Origin: JAOPZW01 sp963789015
Lineage (GTDB): Bacteria; Actinomycetota; Thermoleophilia; Solirubrobacterales; Solirubrobacteraceae
Direction of reading: 5' to 3'
Length of the DNA: 64,000 bases
Assembly: GCA_963789015.1 (NCBI GenBank)
Contig: CAWBIU010000002.1
Span: 310,001-374,000, forward strand
Shown here: positions 10,956 through 18,589 of the stretch, piece after piece
Layout of the letters: each line of letters starts with the position of its first letter
Numbering within the stretch: the stretch's first letter is position 1
The notes under the pieces: model-generated
Database searches by the model: none
What the model was told of the DNA's origin: nothing
Seen by the model: only the letters and a program-made list of their open reading frames with translations
Position numbers and translations under genes: made by a program

Positions 10956-12188
10956 ATGAGCACCGCCGCCGCCTCGCTGCGCTCGAACGTCGGAGGCATC
11001 CGCCGGATGCTGCCCAACTGGGTGTGGGGCCTGGTCTTCATCGGCCTGGCGATCCTCTATCCGTACATCCTCGAGGCGATGATGAGCGCGCCGGACGACC
11101 TGCTCGACGCCTCGATCCAGACCCTGGCCTACATGATCATGGCGCTGGGGCTGAACATCGTCGTCGGCTTCGCCGGCCTGCTGGACCTCGGCTACGTCGC
11201 GTTCTACGCGATCGGCGCCTTCGTCATCGGCTGGCTGGGATCGCAGCAGTTCGCCGACGTGGCCGGCGGCAAGGGGATCCACATCCTGACGCCGTCCCAG
11301 AGCGCGTTCGGGAGCGACATCCCCGGCATCCACATCAACTTCTTCCTGGTGATCTTCATCGCGGCGGGGTTCACCGCGATCTGGGGCGTCATCCTCGGCG
11401 CTCCGACGCTGCGCCTGCGCGGCGACTACCTGGCGATCGTCACGCTCGCCTTCGGCGAGATCGTGCCCCGCGTGTTCGAGAACTCGACGAGCGGCATCTT
11501 CGGCCTCGGCTCGACGGACTTCTCCAACGGCCGCCAGGGGATCACGCCGATCGACAAGGTCAACCTCCCGTGGACCGACGAGCGCTTCGGCTATCCGCTC
11601 GAGCTCAAGCCGATCTACTACGTCGGCCTGGCGATGCTGCTGCTGGTCATCTTCTTCAACCGCCGGCTGCGCGACTCGCGCCTCGGCCGCGCGTGGATCG
11701 CCGTGCGCGAGGACGAGGTCGCGGCCGCGGCGATGGGCGTCAACCTCGTGCGCACGAAGCTGTGGGCCTACGCCATCGGCGCCGCCCTGGGCGGCTTCGC
11801 CGGCGCCTTCCTCGGCACCTACAACAACACCGTCAACGTCGACCAGTTCGAGTTCGGCTTCTCGGTGTTCATCCTCTGCATGGTCATCATCGGCGGGATG
11901 GGCAACATCTGGGGGGTGATGCTCGGCGCCGTCGCGCTGTCGATGATGAACCGCTACGGGCTCAAGCAGCTCAACGGCGTCCCCGAGCAGCTCGGGCTGG
12001 ACTTCGACGTGACGGCGATCAACTTCGGGATCTTCGGCTTCTTCCTGCTCGTGATGATGGTGCTCAGACCCGAGGGGCTCCTCCCGTCGACGAGACGCAA
12101 GCTCGAGCTGCGCGAATCCGAGATCGACGAAGCCGACCACATCGGGACCGAGAGCGACCACCAGCTCTTCGAGGTGCGAAGGACATGA
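10956..12188 (+). CDS. livM: Branched-chain amino acid ABC transporter permease LivM
   Basis: Second permease subunit, 410 residues, multi-spanning. LivM signatures are GLNIVVGFAGLLDLGYVAFYA, the LRLRGDYLAIVTLAFGEI loop, GRAWIAVREDEVAAAAMGV (cytoplasmic coupling region) and IIGGMGNIWGVMLGAV. An insertion rich in soluble residues between the second and third membrane segments (about 95-125) is common in the family. Its stop overlaps the livG ATG (ATGA). Confidence 0.92.
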   Translation: MSTAAASLRSNVGGIRRMLPNWVWGLVFIGLAILYPYILEAMMSAPDDLLDASIQTLAYMIMALGLNIVVGFAGLLDLGYVAFYAIGAFVIGWLGSQQFADVAGGKGIHILTPSQSAFGSDIPGIHINFFLVIFIAAGFTAIWGVILGAPTLRLRGDYLAIVTLAFGEIVPRVFENSTSGIFGLGSTDFSNGRQGITPIDKVNLPWTDERFGYPLELKPIYYVGLAMLLLVIFFNRRLRDSRLGRAWIAVREDEVAAAAMGVNLVRTKLWAYAIGAALGGFAGAFLGTYNNTVNVDQFEFGFSVFILCMVIIGGMGNIWGVMLGAVALSMMNRYGLKQLNGVPEQLGLDFDVTAINFGIFGFFLLVMMVLRPEGLLPSTRRKLELRESEIDEADHIGTESDHQLFEVRRT

Positions 12189-12997
12189 CCGCAGCGCCGG
12201 CCACGGCCCCGCGGGACGACGAGGAGCAGGGCGGCGGTCCGCTGCTCGTGGCCTCCTCGATCTCGAAGGTCTTCGGCGGGCTCGTGGCCGTCGACGACGT
12301 CGACTTCACGGTCCCCCACAAGGCGATCGTCTCGCTCATCGGTCCCAACGGGGCCGGCAAGACGACCTTCTTCAACTGCCTGACCGGGCTCTACCGGCCG
12401 ACGACCGGCAAGGTCCTCCTGAACGGCCGCGACATCACGGGCAAGCGGCCGGACATCGTCACCCGCGCGGGCGTCGCGCGGACGTTCCAGAACATCAAGC
12501 TGTTCCGGACGATGACAGCGATCGAGAACGTCCAGGTCGGCATGCACTCGCGCATGCGCTCGCGCTTCACGGGCATGGTGCTGCGCACGCCGTTCAACCG
12601 GCGCGAGGAGAAGGAGACCTACGAGGGCGCGCGCGAGCTGCTGCGCTTCGTCGGCCTCAAGCGCCACGACGAGCTGGCCATGAACCTGCCCTACGGCGAC
12701 CAGCGCCGCCTGGAGATCGCGCGAGCGCTCGGCTCCGACCCGCGGCTTCTGCTGCTCGACGAGCCGACGGCGGGGATGAACGACAAGGAGTCCGAGGAGC
12801 TGCGCCGGCTCATGGAGACGCTGCGCACCGAGCGCGGCGTGTCCGTGCTCCTCATCGAGCACGACATGAAGGTGGTCATGAACGTCTCAGACCACATCAC
12901 CGTGCTCGACCACGGCGAGAAGATCGCCGAGGGCGTGCCCGCCGAGGTGCGCAAGAACCCGCGCGTCATCGAGGCCTACCTCGGGAGCCAGGCGTGA
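12185..12997 (+). CDS. livG: Branched-chain amino acid ABC transporter ATP-binding protein LivG
   Basis: ATPase subunit, 270 residues. Walker A GPNGAGKTTFFN, Q-loop region ARTFQNIKLF typical of LivG, LPYGDQRRLEIARAL as the ABC signature (the LivG/LivF family tolerates this LPYG form in place of LSGG), Walker B LLLLDEPTAGMN and the switch IEHDMKVVM. About 18 residues precede the conserved core. The end overlaps livF by four bases (GTGA). Confidence 0.93.
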   Translation: MTAAPATAPRDDEEQGGGPLLVASSISKVFGGLVAVDDVDFTVPHKAIVSLIGPNGAGKTTFFNCLTGLYRPTTGKVLLNGRDITGKRPDIVTRAGVARTFQNIKLFRTMTAIENVQVGMHSRMRSRFTGMVLRTPFNRREEKETYEGARELLRFVGLKRHDELAMNLPYGDQRRLEIARALGSDPRLLLLDEPTAGMNDKESEELRRLMETLRTERGVSVLLIEHDMKVVMNVSDHITVLDHGEKIAEGVPAEVRKNPRVIEAYLGSQA

Positions 12998-13758
12998 CCG
13001 CCGTCCACCCGCCCGCCGAGGGCGCCGGCGACGGCGCGACGGCTGCCGACGTCGTCCTGCTCGTCGAGGACATCCACACCTTCTACGGCTCGATCGAGGC
13101 GCTCAAGGGCATCTCGCTCGAGGTGCGCCAGGGCGAGATCGTCACGCTCATCGGGGCCAACGGCGCCGGCAAGTCGACGACGCTGCGCTCGATCTCGGGG
13201 ATCGTCCCGCCGCGCACCGGGCGGATCGTCTTCAACGGCCAGGAGATCCAGACGATGCCCGGCCACCGGGTGGCCGAGATCGGGATCGCCCAGTCGCCCG
13301 AGGGGCGGCGCATCTTCCCGCGCATGACCGTGCTCGAGAACCTCGAGATGGGCGCCTTCACGCGCCGCGACCAGAGCGCCATCCGCGAGGACCTCGACCG
13401 CGTCTACTCGCTCTTCCCGCGCCTGAAGGAGCGCGAGCGCCAGAAGGGCGGGACGATGTCCGGCGGCGAGCAGCAGATGCTCGCCATCGGCCGTGCGCTC
13501 ATGGCCCAGCCGCGGCTGCTGCTGCTCGACGAGCCGTCGCTCGGCCTGGCCCCGGTGATCGTCGACCGCATCTACGAGGTCATCCGGGAGATCAACCAGC
13601 AGGGCACCACCATCGTGCTGGTGGAGCAGAACGCCAACTACGCGCTGGACGTCTCGTCGCGCGGCTACGTGCTCGAGACCGGGCACGTGGCCCTCACCGA
13701 CACCTCGGAGAACCTGCGCAACGACGAGCGCGTCCAGGCCGCCTACCTCGGGACATGA
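12994..13758 (+). CDS. livF: Branched-chain amino acid ABC transporter ATP-binding protein LivF
   Basis: Second ATPase, 254 residues, GTG start. Walker A GANGAGKSTTLRSI, the LivF-specific QSPEGRRIFPRMTVLENLEMGA, signature MSGGEQQMLAIGRAL, Walker B LLLLDEPSLGLAP and switch VLVEQNANYAL. Completes the LivHMGF complex. Its stop overlaps the ATG of a small membrane-protein gene. Confidence 0.94.
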   Translation: MTAVHPPAEGAGDGATAADVVLLVEDIHTFYGSIEALKGISLEVRQGEIVTLIGANGAGKSTTLRSISGIVPPRTGRIVFNGQEIQTMPGHRVAEIGIAQSPEGRRIFPRMTVLENLEMGAFTRRDQSAIREDLDRVYSLFPRLKERERQKGGTMSGGEQQMLAIGRALMAQPRLLLLDEPSLGLAPVIVDRIYEVIREINQQGTTIVLVEQNANYALDVSSRGYVLETGHVALTDTSENLRNDERVQAAYLGT

Positions 13759-13997
13759 CCACCGCCACCCTCATCCTCGCCGCCGTCGGGGCCAAGGCGT
13801 TCTACCTGCTCATGATCTGGCTGGCCTCGGCCATCGCCGCCTCCGAGCTGTCGTCCCGCAAGGGCTACGGCGAGAAGTGGGGCCTGGGCACGGGGCTGCT
13901 GCTGACCTTCATCGGCGTGATCGTCTGGCTCGTGGTGCCCGCGCGGCCGGAGTCGCGCTGGGCCCAGAAGCGCCGTCGGCGCGCGGCCGCGAGCTGA
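13755..13997 (+). CDS. Small membrane protein of unknown function (80 aa) at end of liv operon
   Basis: The ATG overlaps the livF stop (ATGA), so it is translated as part of the transporter operon. Two hydrophobic segments, ILAAVGAKAFYLLMIWLASAIAA and GTGLLLTFIGVIVWLVVP, flank a charged SSRKGYGEKW loop, and the tail is strongly basic (KRRRR), expected in the cytoplasm. The layout resembles small Asp/Glu-poor accessory membrane proteins but matches no family I can name. Coupling suggests a link with the transporter; this is inference. Confidence 0.65.
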   Translation: MTTATLILAAVGAKAFYLLMIWLASAIAASELSSRKGYGEKWGLGTGLLLTFIGVIVWLVVPARPESRWAQKRRRRAAAS

Positions 13998-14004
13998 CGG
14001 CTCG

Positions 14005-14817
14005 TCAGCGCGGGTCGTTCGCCGCCATCTGGGCGTCGCGCAGCTCGGCGTGCATCTCCCACGGCGCCTGGGGGAGGACCCGCCCGGTCTCGAGCAGCGA
14101 CTTGAGGTTCGACAGCACCGCCGGCCAGCCGGCCGCCGCGGCCTGAAAGTCGTCCTCGGTGAGGCCCTCGTGGATGACCGTGAGGCGGACGATGTCCGCG
14201 TGACGGTCGATCGTGAAGGTCACCCGCGAGGCCGCCGCGCCGTCCTCGTCGCCGGGGGAGCCGAAGGTGATCACGAGCCGCTCGGGCCGGGCGGCCTCGA
14301 GCACCGTGCCCGCGACGTCGGCGATGCCCGAGCCGTCGGTGCGCCGGTGCTCCCAGCGCGAGCCGGGCTCCCAGTCGGACACGTTGCTGTGGCCCCAGAA
14401 GCTCGCGGTCAGGTCGGCGTCGGTCAGGGCGTCCCAGACGCGCTCGGGCGTGCTGTGGATGTACGTGATGTAGACGTAGTCGGGCCGGTCGGCCATCTCG
14501 GCGTCCTCCGCGTGTCGCTTGATCTCGCTGAGCGCATGGAGGCGCGGCCGCTCGAACCGCTCGATCCAGCGGTCCTGGATGTCGTGGATCGGGACGGGAT
14601 CGAGGTAGTGCAGCTTCTCGCGGCCGCGCCGGACCGAGCTGACCAGGCCGGCCGCCTCGAGCACGCCGAGGTGCTGGGTGGCCGACTGGCGCGCCATCCC
14701 CAGGTCCCGGCTCAGCTCGCCGAGCGTCAGCCCCTGGCGCTCGCGCAGGCGGTCCAGCATGCGGCGCCGGGTCGGATCGGCGAGCGCCTTGAAGACACGA
14801 TCGGTCCGCTCGTCCAT
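14005..14817 (-). CDS. ArsR-type regulator fused to SRPBCC (AHSA1-like) domain
   Basis: A 270-residue two-domain protein. Residues 1-95 are an ArsR-family winged helix (ALADPTRRRMLDRL, ELSRDLGMARQSATQHLGVLEAAGLV, RGREKLHYLDP). Residues from about 112 on are an activator-of-Hsp90-like START/SRPBCC domain (YITYIHSTPERVWDALTD, SFWGHSNVSDWEPGSRW, VTFTIDRHADIVRLTVIHEG, AGWPAVLSNLKSLLETG). In most genomes the two domains are separate neighbouring genes, as at 50609-51369 here. The fusion suggests that a hydrophobic ligand bound by the SRPBCC cavity directly controls DNA binding. A perfect 20-bp palindrome sits just upstream, so autoregulation is likely. Confidence 0.85.
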   Translation of the reverse strand: MDERTDRVFKALADPTRRRMLDRLRERQGLTLGELSRDLGMARQSATQHLGVLEAAGLVSSVRRGREKLHYLDPVPIHDIQDRWIERFERPRLHALSEIKRHAEDAEMADRPDYVYITYIHSTPERVWDALTDADLTASFWGHSNVSDWEPGSRWEHRRTDGSGIADVAGTVLEAARPERLVITFGSPGDEDGAAASRVTFTIDRHADIVRLTVIHEGLTEDDFQAAAAGWPAVLSNLKSLLETGRVLPQAPWEMHAELRDAQMAANDPR

Positions 14818-14829
14818 GGCCCGAGCATT

Positions 14830-14849
14830 ATGCAGGCATATGCCTGCAT
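14830..14849 (-). promoter_or_regulatory. Perfect 20-bp palindromic operator before the ArsR-SRPBCC gene
   Basis: ATGCAGGCATATGCCTGCAT is a perfect inverted repeat. On the minus strand it overlaps a CATAAT -10 element whose end lies about 10 nt from the ATG at 14817. An operator covering the -10 fits self-repression by an ArsR-type dimer. Confidence 0.7.
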
Positions 14850-14862
14850 GTTCAACCCCGTG

Positions 14863-15768
14863 TCAGGTCGTTCCGTGCGCGCTGATCAGCAGCGTGACCG
14901 GTCCTTCGAGTCGCGTCGTCCGGATGCGGACGAAGACGAAGTCGTCGTTGAAGCCGTCGCGGACGACCGTCGCGCCGAGGAACGGCTTGTGCACGCCGCC
15001 GCGGTTGCGGATGTAGTTGCCCACGCCGTAGCCGCGCCGGTTGCCCGGGTAGAGCTGGTAGGCGATCGGCGTGCCGGGCCCGGTGGGCTCGAAGCCCCGG
15101 GGCAGCGCCAGTCGGTAGGTCTGCGTGCGGTTGGAGCGCAGCCGGATGGTGCGCTCGAGCGTTCGCGCTCTGGGCTGCGGCCCGGTCGCGCAGCTCGACG
15201 CCAGGAAGCCCGCGGTGTTCGACGAGTAGTCGTACACCTGGAGGGTCGTGGCGTTCGCGCGGTAGTAGGCGGCCACCTGCTCGCCGGGGCTGAGCAGGTG
15301 CAGCGGGTTCTGCCCGCCGAGGTTCCCGTCCAGCTCGGTGGCACACGTCACCGTGTAGGGAACGGGCGGCGAGTTCGAGCTCCCGTTGCCGAGCTGCGTG
15401 GGAGCGGCACCGACCGCGATCGAGGTGGACACCGACTGACCGTTCGTGAGCTGGACGGTGATCGTCTGCGTGCCGGCTCGGGACGGCGCCCCCGTGCCGG
15501 TCGGGGTGCACGACGGCTGGTCGATCGGGGCGGGGTTCCAGCAGACCTGCTTCTCGCGCGTCTGGCCCGACGGGTCGCTGTACTGCACCTGCAGGACGGT
15601 CCCGACCGTGAAGCCGCTCGTCCGACCGCCACTGAAGATGGCGTGGACGGACACCGACGGGGCCTGCGCGGGCGCCGGGGCGGGAAGGGCGAGGATCGCC
15701 GCGACGCCGAGCGTCATGGCCACCGCCACGCGCCGGCGCGTGCCGCGGCCATACGAGAGAGGAGACAT
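14863..15768 (-). CDS. Secreted protein of unknown function
   Basis: A 301-residue protein with a clear signal peptide: basic MSPLSYGRGTRRR, hydrophobic VAVAMTLGVAAILALP, cleavage near APAPAQA. The mature part begins with a strand-rich Ser/Thr/Gly region and contains paired cysteines (QVCWNPAP, PSCTPTG, VTCATELDG, ASSCATG) that suggest extracellular disulphides. No catalytic motif is recognised. The ATG has AGGAGG six nt upstream, so the start is well supported. Its 3' end is 45 bp from the start region of the ArsR-SRPBCC gene on the same strand. Confidence 0.75.
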   Translation of the reverse strand: MSPLSYGRGTRRRVAVAMTLGVAAILALPAPAPAQAPSVSVHAIFSGGRTSGFTVGTVLQVQYSDPSGQTREKQVCWNPAPIDQPSCTPTGTGAPSRAGTQTITVQLTNGQSVSTSIAVGAAPTQLGNGSSNSPPVPYTVTCATELDGNLGGQNPLHLLSPGEQVAAYYRANATTLQVYDYSSNTAGFLASSCATGPQPRARTLERTIRLRSNRTQTYRLALPRGFEPTGPGTPIAYQLYPGNRRGYGVGNYIRNRGGVHKPFLGATVVRDGFNDDFVFVRIRTTRLEGPVTLLISAHGTT

Positions 15769-15834
15769 GCCGTACCTCCTGGAGGTCGAGCGCGAGCGGC
15801 GGGGGTGACGCCCGGGCGGGGGAGGGGGAGTGCC

Positions 15835-15841
15835 TAGGCTA
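15835..15841. promoter_or_regulatory. Overlapping divergent -10 elements
   Basis: TAGGCT on the plus strand (15835-15840) and TAGCCT on the minus strand (15836-15841) overlap in the gap between the secreted protein and the TMEM175-like gene. Both fit TAnnnT, but no -35 is obvious, so this is a weak call. Confidence 0.3.
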
Positions 15842-15890
15842 ACCGGGCCGGCGTCGCCGTTCCATCCGGGCGTGCGGCGATGCTCGCGCG

Positions 15891-16484
15891 ATGCAGCCGG
15901 GCGGGACCCCGCCGCGCGAGGCGATGGAGTTCACGCGCATCCTGGCGTTCACCGACGGGGTCTTCGCGATCGCGATCACGCTGTTGGTGCTGAGCATCGA
16001 GGTGCCGGCCGGACTGCCGGGCCGGGAGCTGACCGACTATCTGATCGAGTCCTGGCCGCAGGTGTTCGCCTACTTCCTCAGCTTCGCGGTGATCGGGAAC
16101 TTCTGGGTCGCCCATCACCGGTTCTTCGAGGCGCTGCACGGCTTCGACGGCCGCCTGGTGACGTTGAACCTGATCTACCTGTCGCTGGTCGTGCTCGTGC
16201 CGTTCCCGACCGAGCTGCTCGGCGACTACGCAGACCGCACCGACGCCGTCGTGCTGTACGCCGCCGTCGTGGGGACCACCGCGTTGGTCGGCTGGCTGAT
16301 GATTCGCTACACGCTCAGGGGCGGCCACGTACGCCCGGAGGCCCGCGCGGCCGTCGCGGCGTCCGGGAGCCTTCTGCCGCCGCTCGTCTTCTACGTGTCG
16401 ATCCCGGTCGCCTTCGTGAGCCCGCTCGCCGCGAAGCTCGTCTGGCTGGGGCTGTTGCTCGAGGCGCGTCCCCGCCGCCGCTGA
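15891..16484 (+). CDS. TMEM175/DUF1211-family membrane protein (putative potassium channel)
   Basis: A 197-residue protein with about six membrane segments. The first helix carries the family signature in the form RILAFTDGVFAIAITLLVL (canonical R...FSDG with Thr for Ser), followed by VIGNFWVAHHRFFEAL and NLIYLSLVVLVPFPTELL, all characteristic of bacterial TMEM175 proteins, which are potassium-leak channels. ATG 15891 is taken; an internal ATG at 15924 also fits the family. The 3' end overlaps the convergent gene at 16391 by 94 bp. Confidence 0.8.
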   Translation: MQPGGTPPREAMEFTRILAFTDGVFAIAITLLVLSIEVPAGLPGRELTDYLIESWPQVFAYFLSFAVIGNFWVAHHRFFEALHGFDGRLVTLNLIYLSLVVLVPFPTELLGDYADRTDAVVLYAAVVGTTALVGWLMIRYTLRGGHVRPEARAAVAASGSLLPPLVFYVSIPVAFVSPLAAKLVWLGLLLEARPRRR

Positions 16485-17548
16485 TCCGCGGACCGCTCCG
16501 CGTTGGCCATCGCGCGCACGGTGATGAGCAGCAGGAGGTCGATCCCCAGGCCGAACACGGCGGCGAACTGCGACTCGACGAAGGCGAACACACGGGTGAC
16601 GAAGATCGACACGAACAGCGCGCGCTCGAAGTCCTCGTAGGCGGCCACCCGTGCCCCGGCACGGAGGCGGTACAGACCCATCACGACCAGCGCGGCCGAG
16701 ACCAGGCTCGACGCGAGGCTCGCGATGTTGACGAACGTCAGGCTCCCGATCGCGTCGGAGGCGTAGCCGCGCGCCGCGCCGCCGAGGTGCAGGCCGACGG
16801 AGAGCACGAGCTCGAACACGACGATCACCGTCGCCGACGCCCACACGGCGAAGGCGAGCGCGACGACGGCCCGGAACCAGCCGCGCTCGACGAGCCGCAG
16901 GTAGCCGGTCCGCAGGGTCGCGGCCCAGCGCGCGATGCGGGCTCGCCGCCGTGGGGGCGGCGCATCGACCGCCTCCAGCAGACGCCGGGCGGGGTGGACG
17001 AGGGGGTCCTGCGGGTCGGCCCCGTCCAGCAGGGAGAGCGCTCGCGCGCGACCGGCGGCGTCGAGGCGCCCCGCCGCCGCCTCGCCCGCGAGATCGATCG
17101 CGTTCGACAGCCGCTCCGCCGATGACAGGCCGCGCTCGCGCTGGAAGGCGCGCGTCAGCAGGAACAACCCGATGAAGATCAGGTAGATCAGCGCGGCCGC
17201 AGGCTTGAAGAAGTAGTTGTTGTCGGCGGTGATGAACTTCCCGAGCTCGTCGATGAAGAAGCCGAAGCCGACGCCGCCGACGATGGCGGCGACCCGGCGC
17301 GGCGAGTGCCCGAGGAAGGTGACGAGGATGCCGATGGCGATGACCATGAACATCCCGCCCCACAGCAGGTGCGCGATGTGCAGGCCGTGACCGCCGAGCT
17401 GCGGGTAGTTCGTGAGCCACAGCTGCGTGCGGATGACGAGGATCGTCGTCACCGCCACCACCAGGAAGGTCTCCTGGAGCTGCCCGAAGTCCATGTTTCG
17501 CGGCGCGCGCCGGGCGAGGTTCAGGGCGGCCGGGCCGTGGAGCCCCAT
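16391..17548 (-). CDS. Multi-pass membrane protein of unknown function
   Basis: A 385-residue protein with four hydrophobic segments in the N-terminal half (for example LVVAVTTILVIRTQLWL, LLWGGMFMVIAIGILVTFLG, IVGGVGFGFFIDELGKFI, PAAALIYLIFIGLFLLT), a charged cytoplasmic-looking middle of about 75 residues, then three or four more segments. GFFIDELGKFITADNNYFF is distinctive but I do not recognise a family. The C-terminal ~30 residues lie in the overlap with the convergent TMEM175-like gene and are hydrophilic. Confidence 0.65.
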   Translation of the reverse strand: MGLHGPAALNLARRAPRNMDFGQLQETFLVVAVTTILVIRTQLWLTNYPQLGGHGLHIAHLLWGGMFMVIAIGILVTFLGHSPRRVAAIVGGVGFGFFIDELGKFITADNNYFFKPAAALIYLIFIGLFLLTRAFQRERGLSSAERLSNAIDLAGEAAAGRLDAAGRARALSLLDGADPQDPLVHPARRLLEAVDAPPPRRRARIARWAATLRTGYLRLVERGWFRAVVALAFAVWASATVIVVFELVLSVGLHLGGAARGYASDAIGSLTFVNIASLASSLVSAALVVMGLYRLRAGARVAAYEDFERALFVSIFVTRVFAFVESQFAAVFGLGIDLLLLITVRAMANAERSADQRRRGRASSNSPSQTSFAASGLTKATGIDT

Positions 17549-17587
17549 GGCGCGACCCTATCCGCGCTGCCGGTCCCGGCGGTCGGC

Positions 17588-18500
17588 CTATGTCCTTCGC
17601 CGCAGCGTGTCGGCCAGCGCCTCGTCGAGATCGGGGTGCTCGAAGCGGTGCCCGAGCTCGAGCGCGTGGCGCGGCACGGCGCGCTGCCCGTCGGTCACGA
17701 GCTCGGCCATGCCGCCGTAGAGGACGCGCAGCGCGACGCCGGGGATCGGCACCACGGCCGGCCGGTGCAGCGCGCGGCCGAGCGCCTTGGAGAACTCGCG
17801 GTTGGTGACCGGCTCCGGCGCCGTGGCGTTGAACGCGCCGCTCCAGTCGTCGCCGTCGATCGCGGCGATGTACACGCCGACGAGGTCGTCGACATGGATC
17901 CACGGCAGGTACTGACGGCCGCTGTCGACGGGCCCGCCGACGCCGAGGCGGAAGGGCAGCAGCATCTTGGCCAGCGCGCCGCCGCGCTTGTCGAGCACGA
18001 CGCCGGTGCGGATCGCGCGCGACGCGCACCCCGCGCTCGCCCGCGCGCTCGGCCTCGCGCTCCCAGGCGACGCAGACATCGGCCAGGAAGCCGTCGCCGG
18101 GCGGGGTGGACTCGTCGACGACCTCGTCGCCGTGCTTGCCGTAGTAGCCGACGGCGGAGGAGGAGACGAGCGCCCGCGGCCGCGGGTCCGCGGCGAGGAT
18201 GCCGTCGACGAGGTTGCGCGTCCCCACCTCGCGCGACGCGTGGACCGCCTGCTTGACCTCGTCGTTCCAGCGCTGGGCGATCTCCTCGCCCGCGAGGTGC
18301 ACGACGACGTCGCGCCCGGCCAGCGCCGGGGCGGGCGCCGGCCCGTCCATCGGCTGCCACGCCTCGGCGTGCACGTCGAGCGCCTGCGCCGCGCGCGCCG
18401 GGTTGCGCGACAGCACCGTGACCTCGTCGCCGCGCGCCTTCAGGGCCCGCACGATCCGCGTGCCGACCAACCCCGTCGCGCCTGTCAGCGTCACCCGCAT
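17588..18500 (-). pseudogene. TIGR01777-type NAD-dependent epimerase/dehydratase, frameshifted near 18014
   Basis: Extended short-chain dehydrogenase of the YfcH/SulA-like TIGR01777 family. The N-terminal frame gives the Rossmann motif TLTGATGLVGTRIVRAL, VVHLAGEEIAQRW, LVSSSAVGYYG (Tyr of the active site region) and FLADVCVAWEREAE. At about 18014 one base too many shifts the frame; the next frame continues IRTGVVLDKRGGALAKMLLPF, YLPWIHVDDLVG and GAFNATAPEPVTNREF through to the stop at 17588. Joined, the protein would have about 303 residues, the normal size. The shift site sits in a GCGCGCG run, so an indel error is likely. If real, the substrate-binding half is lost. Confidence 0.8.
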
Positions 18501-18575
18501 TCCGTCTCCTTGGTCGTCTCGCCGGAGGTACGCGCCTGCATCCTGCCGAGGTCAGAAGGCGGCCTGCCGGTTGGC

Positions 18576-18581
18576 TAGGGT
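18576..18581 (+). promoter_or_regulatory. -10 element (TAGGGT) of polA
   Basis: TAGGGT ends 8 nt before the GTG start of polA, with no ribosome site between. This fits a leaderless transcript. Confidence 0.45.
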
Positions 18582-18589
18582 GACTGCCC

